NCBI GenBank assembly: GCA_038496445.1
Contig: JALMLS010000093.1
Coordinates: 434,001-498,000, forward strand
Length of the DNA: 64,000 nt
From: Trichosphaerium sp. ATCC 40318
Lineage: Eukaryota; Discosea; Flabellinia; Trichosidae
Reading direction: 5' to 3'
This document shows, one piece after another, positions 34,151-51,435 of the stretch. The notes under the pieces were generated by a model. It worked only from the letters and a program-made list of their open reading frames with translations. It made no database searches and was not told the DNA's origin. Position numbers and translations under genes: made by a program. The number at the start of each line of letters is the position of its first letter. Position 1 is the stretch's first letter.

Positions 34151-36812
34151 ATGGAAGATATATCTAATGAGCTATCAACGTGCGTTTTTAAGCTGAGGTG
34201 GATTATTCTAATGCATACTCAACAGCGCACTACAAAGTGGAGTCTTCAAAGACATTCAAGACGCTCTGTCGCCGTTTGAAGCTGATTGTACGCTAATTCG
34301 TTGATTCCTATTTAAAATAACTCTATGGAGGTTTTACGTTGCCCACAGGAGAACCACTACTCCTTTATGCAGCCAAAAAAGGTCAAACAGAGCTAGTTAG
34401 AGCTATTTTAACAGCTCCGACGTTTCCAAGCGATTCAATAGACGCCATTAAGCCCAAAAGCTTTGTAACGCCTTTATTCATTGCATCGCAACGCGGATAC
34501 GTTGAAATCGTAAAGCTACTACTAGACTATGGCGCTGACGCAAACATAAAGTACACTCAGAAAAAAAATTTAACGTACTTTTTTTTTTGTGTTTGCCTGG
34601 GCACCTTGCTTTTCTCTTAGTCCAAGTTACTTTTTCCTCGTTATGCTCACGAATTGTATTCAGGTGTTTGGCGGGAGGTAAAGGACCAAACTCATTCGGA
34701 ATTGCTTGTCAGAACAATCACCACGATTGTATTCTATTGCTGTGGGAGACGATAAAAGGATCAAAAGATGATGTGGTAAATGCATGTGGTAGAATAGGTA
34801 GAGCAGCCTTACACAATGCTTGTAGAAGTGGAGATGGTAAGTCACATTGTTATGATGTAACTAACAATAAGGTAGAGAGCTTGTGGGCTGTTAAGTTTCT
34901 TATCAGCAAGGGAGCGGATGTTAATATGGCTGAGAGGACCGGCGCGACACCAGCTCACCATGCTGTTACTCAAGGAGGTAATAGGGTTCTTGAAGAGCTT
35001 ATACGGTACCCATTGTTTGGTATTGTAATCAGATGATAATTTTTCTGTTTAGTGCAGATCCAAACGTTGTTCATTATGTTAAAAAAGGCAAAACAATGTT
35101 ACACTATGCAGCCAAACTTGTACGCTTACAACCAGTTGTCTTAGCTGGAAAAACTCGCGCTTAATGGAGGAAGCTGTATTAACTTCATTTACAACTTTAG
35201 GATAAGATGGAGATTGTTAAGATACTCCTAAAAGCTGGTGTAGATCCGAACATTCTTGATTCCGATGGAGACAGCTGCCTCACACTAGCATCGCGTGGGG
35301 CCAATACAGGTATGTGTATGCTTCTATGTAAGGTCGTAGATAGAAGCGTACCTGCACATACATATGCAATACGGCCTATTGTTAACTCCTTTTGGGACAA
35401 ATACAATCCGACAATAGGTACTAACACGTGTTTTCTCATATTTTTCTAACAACTTTAAGGCGTTAAACCAACTGTTCCATGGCGCTTTGGAGACAATGTT
35501 ATGTATGGAAGAGGATGGGATACTCATTATTCGAGTGTACATTGTGATTTTTGTTTAATAGTATAAAACATGTCTAAATGGTGTTTGCAGGAAAGTGTCA
35601 GCATGACTGACTACCGTACTCTTGAGTTGATACCAGCTCGAGAAAATGAACACATACTCTCTCTTGATAAAGAACGCAAACATGTTCGCGAATTGGTAGA
35701 CCTGTTAGGAGGTGAACGATATGAGATTAAAAAAGCATATGCTGTTGATAATACTACTTTGCTTTCTCAGTTCGAGTCGTTTGGTGGAATTCTTAGAGAC
35801 CGACAAAAGTATGCTTTACTACTCGTGTAGAAACTAACTTTGAATTGAAGAAAGTTGCCTCAGTTATGGAAAAAGACTAGTTGGAAAGAAACTCATACTA
35901 AAAAGAGAGAATGGGTGAATAGTAGATTTGAAGATGTGCGTAAGGAGAAAGGTTGTACAACACAAGACGGTGTACGAAAAAGAAAATAGATTCTGTGGTA
36001 CCAATTAAGTTTATTTAGATTTCAGCTGTATTGATGGTTCATGGAACGACTGGGGCTGTTGCTGAAGAAATATGTTCAAGTGGATTCGGGGTTGTAGCTG
36101 CGTTAGATCCAGGATGGTATGTAGTATTTCGTCAAGATCATTAACAACTAACATGACTTTTACTTGGTAGGTATGGACAAGGAATTTACTTTACAGTAAG
36201 TTGCAATTAAGTTCCGCTGGGTGCTTTGTCTAATGCTTTGATTTAGAGTCACATAAAGTACTCTTGTATGTATTCTAAAGAACCTGTTAAAGTAATTATT
36301 ATAAGCTATGGCATTCCTGGGTATGATCTTGTTTCTTTTTGACCGTCCGTTGCTAAAGTGTATTTAGCAATATCTTTCCTGTAGTTGAGAATCCTTTTGG
36401 GAATGAATCACTGCAAGGAAGCTCCATCAAACCAGGTTATCAAAGCCATTTCGCTGTTGGTAAGTAACTACCATAGTAGAGACATTATAACGGAAATTTA
36501 GTGAAGAAAGGGCTACCTATATCTGAAAATACAAACGGGAATGTGTATGATGAGTTTGTATTGGCTCAAGGTACGGTTGTAACAGTGCTCTCTATACTGA
36601 CATTATCGCAAGATGCACAAGTACTCCCAAAGTACGTTGTATTTCTAAAGGAGTCAAAGAAGAAGGACAAATCAAATGGCAAGAAGAAGAATAAAAAGAG
36701 AAAGAAAGAGAAGAAAGAACAAAAGATTGACGATGAAGAAGATAGTGATAGTGATTTACTGGAGGATGAGGATACAGAAAGTTTTATTAAAAACAGGAAT
36801 ATGTGGCAATAA
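34151..36812 (+). CDS. Ankyrin repeat - PARP catalytic domain protein (tankyrase-like)
   Basis: ADP-ribosyltransferase. The start is at 34151, 10 nt after a CACGTG. Exons encode ankyrin repeats: 'GEPLLLYAAKKGQTELVRAI', 'TPLFIASQRGYVEIVKLLLD', 'GRAALHNACRSGD', 'ATPAHHAVTQGGN', 'MEIVKILLKAGVDPNILD'. After a linker ('ENEHILSLDKERKHVRELVD', 'QLWKKTSWKETHTKKREW') comes the PARP fold: 'VLMVHGTTGAVAEEI' (the H-G of the NAD-binding H-Y-E triad), 'WYGQGIYFTSHIKYSCMYS' (the G-x-G-I-Y-F block with the Tyr) and a late 'NGNVYDEFVLAQGTVV' that fits the third triad position. It ends with a Lys-rich then Asp/Glu-rich tail (about 36650-36800), stop at 36812. Probably mono- or poly-ADP-ribosylates targets bound by the ankyrin repeats. 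Confidence 0.85.
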
Positions 36813-36992
36813 AAACAGCCAGCAGTATAAATGCGCTTACATACATTGTGTTGTGCTTTACCTGTAGCATCATTTCTTCGTATTTTAGACAACGTGACAT
36901 TGTAGTAGCTCACCACTTAAGCGTGCCAAAATTTGTTAAGTCAGTACTTTTTTATAAAAAGCCTGTTTTGACATCTGGTACGCTGAAAAGAG

Positions 36993-39186
36993 ATGGAAGA
37001 GGGCTTGCAATCGCTTCCAATAGAAGTTTTGATGCATATTTTTGGTTCTATAGACATTATAGACCTGGAATACCTTTATTATATCTCTCTTGTATGCAAA
37101 GAGTGGAGAACACTCGCTTTCGATACTAGGTACGCTGAAACTGCCAATAAGCTTCCTAATATCGTAAAACAAGTTTAATTCGCGAATTATCGCTTGAAGA
37201 CGAAGCACCATGGTATGTAATGCGCCTAGCTACTATTTCAGGAGAAAACCTAAGAGAATTGAATTTGAGTAACTGTAGGCACGTGAATATTATTAAAGTA
37301 CACTACATAACGTTCAAATTAGCTTTTTAAACGACGATCATATCGAGAAAGTACGTTTAAAAATGACTTCTCTGAAAATTCTATTTCTCGAACAAATTTG
37401 CCCTTGTCGTAACTCTGTTGACACCTGTCAAACTTTTTACTAATGTTGATGACTGGTATAGGTTCTTTCTGTATGCACGGATATTATTTCTCTAAATATA
37501 AGTAATTGCTCATCACTCACTTGTGTCAAAACGTTTAAATCGCTATGTGACCATTGCAATTACATTCAAGTAAGCAAATAACTAATGTTGAAAAAGTACT
37601 CCTGCTTCATCCAACTTACCACGTTTTGGATCTTAGGACTTATCTATTGCAAATATTGGGTTCACTGCATCTCAACTAAACACGATACTTCGCAAATATC
37701 CAGAGTTGAGAAGGCTTGAGTAAGTATTTTAGAGTTATTGTTAAACCTATCACAAAACAATATGTTTGTTAACAATAAATAGCATATCCGGATGGAAACG
37801 TGCACCAAAGAAAACAACTTTCAAAGGTAAGATTTACTCTTCATAGCAGTCTTAAATTATCAAACGCACTTAACAACCATACAAGCAATACTTTAGAACT
37901 ACAAGAGCTTGAGTTTACCAAAAAAAAAAACCAGTGCATTTACTGACAACACTGACTTTTGCTGTTAGGTGTCTCGTTGACCAAACTTCATACTCTTATA
38001 GCCAACAGTGTTATGCATCTGGAAAAATTTCCAAACATGTCAACAGTTGCACCAGCTATTGAAAAAATCGAAATTGGAGGAATCAGATCTATATACTACT
38101 TCATTTACAAACTAAATTCTTCTTCACTTCTTGACGTCTCATGCGAATATCCACCTTCTCTTGGCTCTTATAGACGTTGTATGTCTCCTGAAGACTTCAA
38201 AAACCTACTACCTCTTATTCCGAATGCTACAGGAATCGACCTTTGCATCAGCGATGTCATCAATCAAGTTGATATCTTCAAAAAAACTATAGCTCACCAA
38301 CTAAAGCGTTTAAGGCTCTTTCCAAAAGTACAGTATACATTGGTTGGAGAACAAGTTAGTGCTATCATACCTTTAGCCACTAATCTTGTGAAACTTATAA
38401 TTGATTCTGTGGTATTCCCTACTGCTCCTGCGCTTTTTAAAGTCTTGGATGAATGTGGTGGGATTAAGGTACAATCTATTTTATTGTTACATTCTTTTAC
38501 CTTGCTTGTATAAAAACTACTGCTCCTTGTTGCTGTACCAAGCAAACTTGCTACTACTATCTACCAGTCGCTTTGTTTTTTTCTTTCGGTGTGATATACA
38601 CTAAGGGGTTTGTAAAGGACAGTGGTTGAACAGCAACACAATAGTCGTTGAGCAAAATGATATTTATAGTTTTGATGTCTTATTTTTTAGCTTTTATTAA
38701 CTTTATTTAAAGAGTTTGACACTGCGTTCTGTTACTGTCACTACCATGGATATCCCAGGGGGAACAAAAACAAATATAGAAAATTTGGAAGAGCTTATTA
38801 TAGATAGACTTACAGGAGATGCTGATATTCTTTATTTTATAAGAGAGCTAATAGAAAGTACAGGAAAACTAAAGACTATATCAATGCTCCATTTAAAAGA
38901 TGAAAGAATCAGATATTTATCAGCATATGTTAATGTGGTACGTACCTAAGCTAAAATCAATCTAATAATTAAAACGTCCTCATCACGTGATTTTTCTGCA
39001 ATGTTATAACTCTATTATCACTGTTGACTCTCTTTCTCGTTTTAGAACATACCATTCTTGGAAACACTTGTCAAGACAAATCCCATGTTGCGTACATTCC
39101 ATCTTGACTCATTGGCATATGATAATACAGCTGTAACATCATTTTTGGAGAGAAACAATATCAAAGTAATAAAACCAAAGAAATAA
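36993..39186 (+). CDS. F-box / leucine-rich repeat protein with introns
   Basis: Cellular SCF adaptor. The start at 36993 reads 'MEEGLQSLPIEVLMHIFGSI' then 'LYYISLVCKEWRTLAF', a canonical F-box. Later exons hold irregular LRRs: 'GENLRELNLSNC', 'LKMTSLKILFLEQ', 'DIISLNISNCSSLTCV', 'KYPELRRLDISGWKR', 'LQELEFTK', 'LTKLHTLIANSVMHL', 'IPLATNLVKLIID', 'NIENLEELIIDRLT', and the end '...FLERNNIKVIKPKK' at 39186. The repeats are unlike the regular 'GVHTI' repeats of the intronless F-box/LRR genes in this window, so the two groups have separate histories. Intron 37279-37322 uses a GC donor. A few internal exon joins are inferred. Confidence 0.8.
37279..37322 (+). other. GC-AG intron with GCACGTG donor in the F-box/LRR gene
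   Basis: The exon before ends 'NLSNC' plus AG and the exon after begins C-TTT-TTA-AAC, giving 'SFLNDDHIEKV'. The intron starts GCACGTGAATATT (44 nt). Using the GT four bases later destroys the LRR frame. Confidence 0.7.
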
Positions 39187-39431
39187 ACAGCTAGTCGTAA
39201 ATACCTCCCAAGCCTTCAGAAATTAGTACAGTTAACCTTTGTTTTTCGCACCTATTTCAACCTATGCAATGATATGCAATGATATGAAAAATGTACACTA
39301 GACAACATGATCGCTGCACTCTTTTTACAAAATTCAACCGGTTTTATTTATTTTAGCCTTTTTTTTTTAAGTTATTGAAATAAATAGTACTGTCGCCATT
39401 CTCTACAGTAGTACATAGAACAGAACGACAT

Positions 39432-45526
<6,095 letters not shown>

Positions 45527-45671
45527 ATTTTTGCTTCAACAGTCTTGATACTGCTTTTGTAGAATAACAAAGCGCGTGCGACGTTTGTTTGAGGGCTTTA
45601 ACAGATTTAGGCAAGACTTAAATGGCACAGCCTTACCTACAACTTTACATTGCCAACAAAAGAAGCCAGGG
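45527..45671. promoter_or_regulatory. Bidirectional promoter region, CYFIP / prenylcysteine oxidase
   Basis: 145 bp separate the two divergent start codons. Both promoters and 5' UTRs must fit here or overlap. No TATA-like element is obvious. Confidence 0.5.
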
Positions 45672-48307
45672 ATGTTGCCCGGTACTGCAACCCTCTTTTT
45701 GTTACTTATAGGCGCGACATGTGCTGCAGAAGTCAAAAGAGTAGCAATTATTGGCGCGGGCATGGGTGGTAGGTATGTGGGAATGATTCCAGCGTCATCC
45801 TAACGCGTTTAGCTCTACTGCCTATTTTCTACGTTCTGAAATGGGTGACAGCGTCGATATAACCGTGTTTGATCGTAATAAGACTGCAGGAGGTCGTGTG
45901 ATGGATATGACATTAGACATGTTTGTACGACCTTTCAGTGTATTAATTGGCAAACAAACTGTCATTTGCGCCTAACGATTCAATGACACAATCGTTCTAA
46001 CTTTGTTTTTTCGTAGGGTCGCGAAGACGTAAGAATTGAGCTTGGTGCTTCTATATATGTCCGTGTCAACGCATTTTTCAAAGGTTTCGTTGAGAAATTC
46101 GGTTTGTCAGCAACAGACGCTGAGTCAGGCACGTACTAGTACCTTCTTGTATTACAACATCATCACAGATGTAATTACCGTTAATGTACTTTAATTGCAT
46201 TCAAATAACGGCTGTTTTATCTAGATAACCTCAAAGCGCTTTTATCTATGGGTATTTGGAACGGGAAAGAGTTTGATTTCCTAGAGAGCCCATACACGCT
46301 TGTAAACTACGGAAAGTACGGAACAATTTTTCTTTGAAAAAAAACGTAAGGAGCTCGTTTTAAAGGCTACCAGCGCATTTGATTTTATCTTTTTTTTATT
46401 ATTTTTTATCTTTTGCGCGTTCTTAATTATTTTAGAGCGCTATGGCGTTGGGGACCATCACCTATGAGACTTACAAGCACGTGCACCAAACATCTTTTCT
46501 TTTTTTTTCTTTTTTCTTTCTTATATTTTTTAAAGGTGTTGGTGGTGATATAGTGAATAGATTTGTATCTTGGTATGACGAAAAAACTCCTTTCAAGAGA
46601 ATAGAGAACTTCTTAGATGCATGTAATTTATCTGAGTTAACGAACATAACAACCTCTGATTGGCTGAAAAATAAAGGATTTTCACAATCTTTTATCGATG
46701 AGCTCATAGGCGGTAAACTCTAGGTATCTCGTTAACGTATTTACCCTTTTTTTCGGTTAGGTGTAAGTCATGTTACATATAATCAAGAAGTTGATGAGAT
46801 GCATGCGCTTGGTGCTATGATATCTGTCGCTGGTTCCGGTAGGTGTTTATTTTTTTCTAGATTATTTTTCTGTGGCTTTTGGACGTTACCCTTCATTTTT
46901 GTAGCCACTTGTAGTTTTATGCTATGTTTTGATGCTATTCCGTTAGTTTAGTAATAGCTAATAGTGTAATAGGTGCCGATTGTTTTACCGTCAATGAAGG
47001 CAATGCAAGAGTAGCTGAAAACTTATTGAAAGAAGCTAAAGCTACTGTAAAATTCGAGACAGAAGTAACGCATATAAACCTTGATTTGGAAGTAGCTGAG
47101 GAAAACGAAGTAAAACCTACACATAGAAAAGATATACATGCATTTGTAGAATCTGCAAGTGATGCGAATGGAGGTAACGAATGAGCCCATATTCTAAAAT
47201 ATTTTTTAATCCTTTAAAGCGGCAACCAAGTTTGATGGTAACTATCCTGCCTATTTTGGCCAAGAAGAGGATTCTAGTGAGACGTTATATAGAGTTAAAA
47301 CTAGTGATAATACCATGGGCGAGGTATTCGATGCAGTAGTCATAGCGGCTCCACTAGGTAGGCAATGTTTTTTTTCTTCGTGCTTTTTTTTTTTTTCAAG
47401 TTGCTTTTGGTGTGGTATTAACCTTGTTGATGTAGAGTTTGCAAATATTGTATTAGATAAGCCAGTATCAAAGAGAGAGTACCAGGGTGTTTATGTTACA
47501 ATTGTACACGGACACCTTGATCCGGAGTACTTTGGGTTGGAAGACATAAAACAAATACCTCAACATATTCTTGTTTCTAAGGGTGATTCTAAAGAACCTT
47601 TTACTTCGATTGGCACTAAACTTCAGCTTGAGGTAATGTTTTAATTGTTCTATTTAACGTGTATGCTTATTGTATGAGTGATTTAGGATGGCTCAAGGGT
47701 AGTTAAGTTCTTCTCAAGAAGGCCTATGACAACTGAAGTTTTGAATTCAATTTTTAAGGAGTTAGTTCATGAACCATTCAGAACTTTTTGGTACAGCATT
47801 CTCTACCATTTTTCTTTTATCTATTGCAACAATTTTGACAAAACTCATTATAAGATATCCGATATTACTTTGTGTCGCTATTTTGTTTTCAACCCGGAAA
47901 TCACGTGACAAAAAAAACCGAAAAAAAAGTCCACCTGTTTCATGTCTTATTTTTTGCTCAAGTTAGGAGATAATTACCTGGAAGCTATAAGTACACAATA
48001 GTGAACTTTTCTTCCAGTAGAATTAATCCCAAAAGTGGCATGCAGTTTTTTTTGTGCAAACGAATGACTTGACCAACAAAGTGCAAGCAATTTTTTTTCT
48101 TGAGAGTTTTTTACTTCACCATACTAACACTAAAGTAGGTATGCTTATCCGAAGTTAAAGACACGTTCTTCATTCCCTCCTTTAAAGTTAGGAACAAACT
48201 TGTATTATGTAAACGCTATGGAGTCTGCTTTATCTACCATGGAAAGTGAAATGGTAGCAGCAAAGAATATTGCACTATTATTATCAGATGATTTTAATAA
48301 GGCTTGA
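45672..48307 (+). CDS. Prenylcysteine oxidase (prenylcysteine lyase) family FAD enzyme
   Basis: Lysosomal/secretory FAD-dependent thioether oxidase that degrades prenylated cysteine from turned-over prenylated proteins. The start at 45672 is chosen because it gives a signal peptide, 'MLPGTATLFLLLIGATCAAE', directly before the Rossmann motif 'VKRVAIIGAGMGG'. Later exons: 'SSTAYFLRSEMGDSVDITVF', 'GREDVRIELGASIYVRVN' (family-specific), 'LWRWGPSPMRLT', 'SVGGDIVNRFVSWYDE', 'VIGADCFTVNEGNARVAENL', 'GEVFDAVVIAAPLG' (second FAD block), 'VYVTIVHGHLDPEYFGL', 'RVVKFFSRRPMTTEVL' and the final FAD-binding exon 'LYYVNAMESALSTMESEM', stop at 48307. About ten exons. Intron 46477-46535 uses a GC donor. Confidence 0.88.
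46477..46535 (+). other. GC-AG intron with GCACGTG donor in the prenylcysteine oxidase gene
   Basis: The exon before ends '...SPMRLT' plus A and the exon after begins GT-GTT-GGT, giving 'TSVGGDIVNRFV'. The intron starts GCACGTGCACCAAAC and ends TTTTTTAAAG (59 nt). Confidence 0.7.
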
Positions 48308-48778
48308 AAAAACCCTCTTGTAATTCAGAGGCAGAAATAAAAACAACCATAATCTATACACATTGAAGTCAGTCGTTTGAGTGTTGCTTCACCTTTCTTC
48401 AAGTCATACTTCATCAGTTGGAACATGTGAAAGAAATTTATGTTAATGAGTATTGTTGTAGGTGACTTCAACAGGGATTTCATCAAAGAATGCACTATTT
48501 TGGTTCATAGCTGTTCAAAATACATGTATTGTTGCTTCTTTTATCTCCTGTGTATTTCTCCAAAGTAGATCGTGACTTTCGCTTTGTTGACTTGAGGCAG
48601 TTAGAAAAATCACGTGGTACTGTCAAATCCACAACGACAATGTTGTACAATATATATGTGATAAACACGGAAGAAACTTACTAGTTGTACAACTTTGCTT
48701 CTAATAGATTAGCGATTTGCTTTTGATTTTTTTTTATTTTGTTTTATTTTTATTTTACAAAAAAAAAGTTGTTTTATT
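48308..48778. other. Intergenic between convergent genes
   Basis: About 470 AT-rich nt holding two 3' UTRs. One CACGTG at about 48612. No gene seen. Confidence 0.45.
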
Positions 48779-51325
48779 CTACCGATGTGTTCCACGTGTA
48801 GCCATTAAAGGATTATAGTTTGTTCTTGTGACAACAGGTAATGATCCTAAAGCAGGAGGTGCTCCACCATGAGCAGGATTTATAGTCTGTGCTGCACCTA
48901 CATAACCAGGGTTCATTGAAATAGGTGTAAATTGAGCTTCTTGCTGTTGTTCATCAGGTACAAGAGTATCTTGACTAATAGCATTCATTTCATCCCTCTT
49001 TGGTATATTATATCTATCCTCCATAGGGTCTCCTGGACGATTTCTGCACCTATTAAAAAAAAAATCAGCCAAAAACTTTTTTGAGCTTGCCCACGTTTAT
49101 ACGTGTTGTTCTTGGTCAAAAAATTCGATTTATGTCCTTGTAGGTACACATAGCATTGTATCAAAATGATACCAGGGTGAAAGAGTGATAATACGTACCA
49201 GAATTTAGTTGTGTTATCAGCTGAGCCAGTAGCAAGTATATGACCTAGAGGATGCCATGCCATTGTCCATACAGCGTTGTCATGAGCTTTAATTATATGA
49301 GCCATAGGGTCACTTGAGCCTACAACCCAATATAATATATTTCCATCGTAACCTCCTGATACAAACATGTTTTCACAAAAAGGGTGCCACTGACAATCTA
49401 CAATACAAAAAATTAGAAATCGATATCTTTTATCATGGTTTTGTAGCGCTAGATGATGCGTACGTGTTACTTCTCTATTATGTCCACGGAACGTTATCAT
49501 TTCTTTCATCATACGGATATCGTAAAGCTTCAATAATTGATCTCTGAAAGAAGTATTAACAAACAAAGAAAAAAACTGGAATTCGAAAAAGGCAAACCGC
49601 CAAAAAGAAGTTGAAGTTAGAGCTCCATGTAGGGTACCTAGATGAAGATAGTAACCAATTTCCATTCGCATTCCATTTTACACATAATACCATATTTTTA
49701 TGTCCGTGCCTATTCACAGTTAGTACCCAAGAGTTTGTAAAGTTTTTTGAAGAAAAAATTATAGGAGGCTTATTCGCACAAAGTTGCAATGTTCTTCGCT
49801 GATTTCGTATCCCAGATTTTAACAAGGTTATCTTTTGATCCTGATACAACCAATGAGTTGTGTGGATGCCAATCTACTGCTTTAACATCCCATCCATGAC
49901 CTACATAAAGTGAGAATCTAAAAAATAGTACAACTGACTAAGCCTTAAAAAAAAGAGTACCCATCAAGGTTGCGTCTGTCTCGCATCTAGCAAAATCCCA
50001 TACTTTTATTGTGACATCATCAGAACAGGAGACAAACTTAACGTCTGTGGGACAGAATCTACAAAAAAAAAGAAATGAGCAAAAACAAGTGAGTAACAAA
50101 GGAAGTGAGCGTCTTGTTAAAACCAAAAAAAAAGAAAACAAAAAAGTGTTTTTGATACACGTACGATATACATCGAACTGCTTCTTTATGTGCGTTAATC
50201 ATTTTAACGTTATTCATATTAGCTTGCCAATATTTTATTTGTCCGCCATCATCACCTAAGAACATAGTGACATTAATTTCCAAATCTTATTATAATTGCA
50301 AGTATTTTTTGAAAAACAAAGAGGTGACGCTTCCAGTGGTATCTTTCAATTTTATTACTATATTGATGTGTTGGAAGACGTACCTGTTACCATCCAATTC
50401 TCATTATGCGTCCAAACCATTGATCTGATTGCAGAGTCATGTGCTTGAAGGATTGTTTCGAAGTTAAATGTCAATCCATTCCAAAGTGTAAACTCTCCCG
50501 AAGAACTGCCTGTAATAAGTCTTCTTCCCTCTGGTGTCCACTAAACCCCAAATAAGTTAATATCCATAACCGGGTAACAGTTAGGTGTCAAACGAATAAC
50601 AAAGGACTGAGAAATCAAAAAATAACTTTGGCGTCTTTTCTATATGAGAAAAATGACTTGACGTACACCAACAGCGTTCACAGGGTATCTAGTCTTATTA
50701 ATACTAACGTGAATAAACCTTCCTGCCATAGCTGATGCTGGATTGGTATCCCAAGCCATTGTAGGCAAGATCTAGATCAAATGTCAGAAAGCCAAAATAG
50801 ATGTCAATTTTCTAGCTTATAAGTTGATGTAGCGTCGTCTGAATGTAAATAACGGTTAGTACCTTTCTTCCATAAGCTTCTTGAGGTTGTAATGCGTGTA
50901 TTGATTGCCTTGTAGAGTTGTAAATACGATCCTTGTTTATAAGTCAGTGAAATGGCATGCAATGGCACTTGATGGCGTACATGTTGGTGTTGTATGACAG
51001 TTGAGTTAAAATCGACTGTTTTACGCTGTATATGCTCTCGCATGCGTTTTCCGTCGCTAATACGAGTCAACGTATGCGTTAATGGCTATACGACGCACAA
51101 ATTACTGCGACCAGCTGGATAGAAAAAGTTTTGGAGCTGGTCTCTACTGAAATTCTTATTTCCTTGTCCACCGTGGCCTCCACCACCTCTACCACCGCCT
51201 CTACCGCCACCTCGGCCCCTTCCGCCTCTTAATTGATATTAACTAACATTAAATTGTTTAACCGCTTACCTTCCACCTCCTCGAGGTTGGTAACCGCCTC
51301 GTGGTTGGTAACCCCCGCGATTCAT
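48779..51325 (-). CDS. WDR33: WDR33 / Pfs2 polyadenylation factor (WD40 subunit of CPSF)
   Basis: WD40 subunit of the cleavage and polyadenylation machinery; in animals it reads the AAUAAA signal. The start at 51325 begins '[19 protein letters not shown]' followed by an RGG/GRGG-rich exon. The diagnostic segment '[20 protein letters not shown]' follows, then seven propeller blades: '[20 protein letters not shown]', '[20 protein letters not shown]', '[12 protein letters not shown]', '[12 protein letters not shown]', '[12 protein letters not shown]', '[12 protein letters not shown]', 'GHNREVTR', '[11 protein letters not shown]', '[20 protein letters not shown]'. The C-terminus is '[11 protein letters not shown]...' ending at 48779. 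The RGG-rich N-terminus is notable. The first exons are short and splice sites between 50680 and 51300 are partly inferred. Confidence 0.93.
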
Positions 51326-51435
51326 TGTATTTGAGAGTTCGTTGCGTGTTCTGACAGGCAGCTATAAGCCACGAATGGCGTAACTTAACTCTCATTGTGG
51401 CATGCTGTTTTAACGCAGCTGTTACGCTTTAAAGT
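51326..51435. promoter_or_regulatory. Bidirectional promoter region, WDR33 / INTS14
   Basis: 110 bp between divergent start codons of two nuclear RNA-processing factors, compatible with co-regulation. No recognised element. Confidence 0.5.

Noticed and set aside
36566-36916. Minus-strand frame rich in Ser/Phe
   Set aside because: It is antisense of the Lys- and Asp/Glu-rich tail of the ankyrin-PARP gene.
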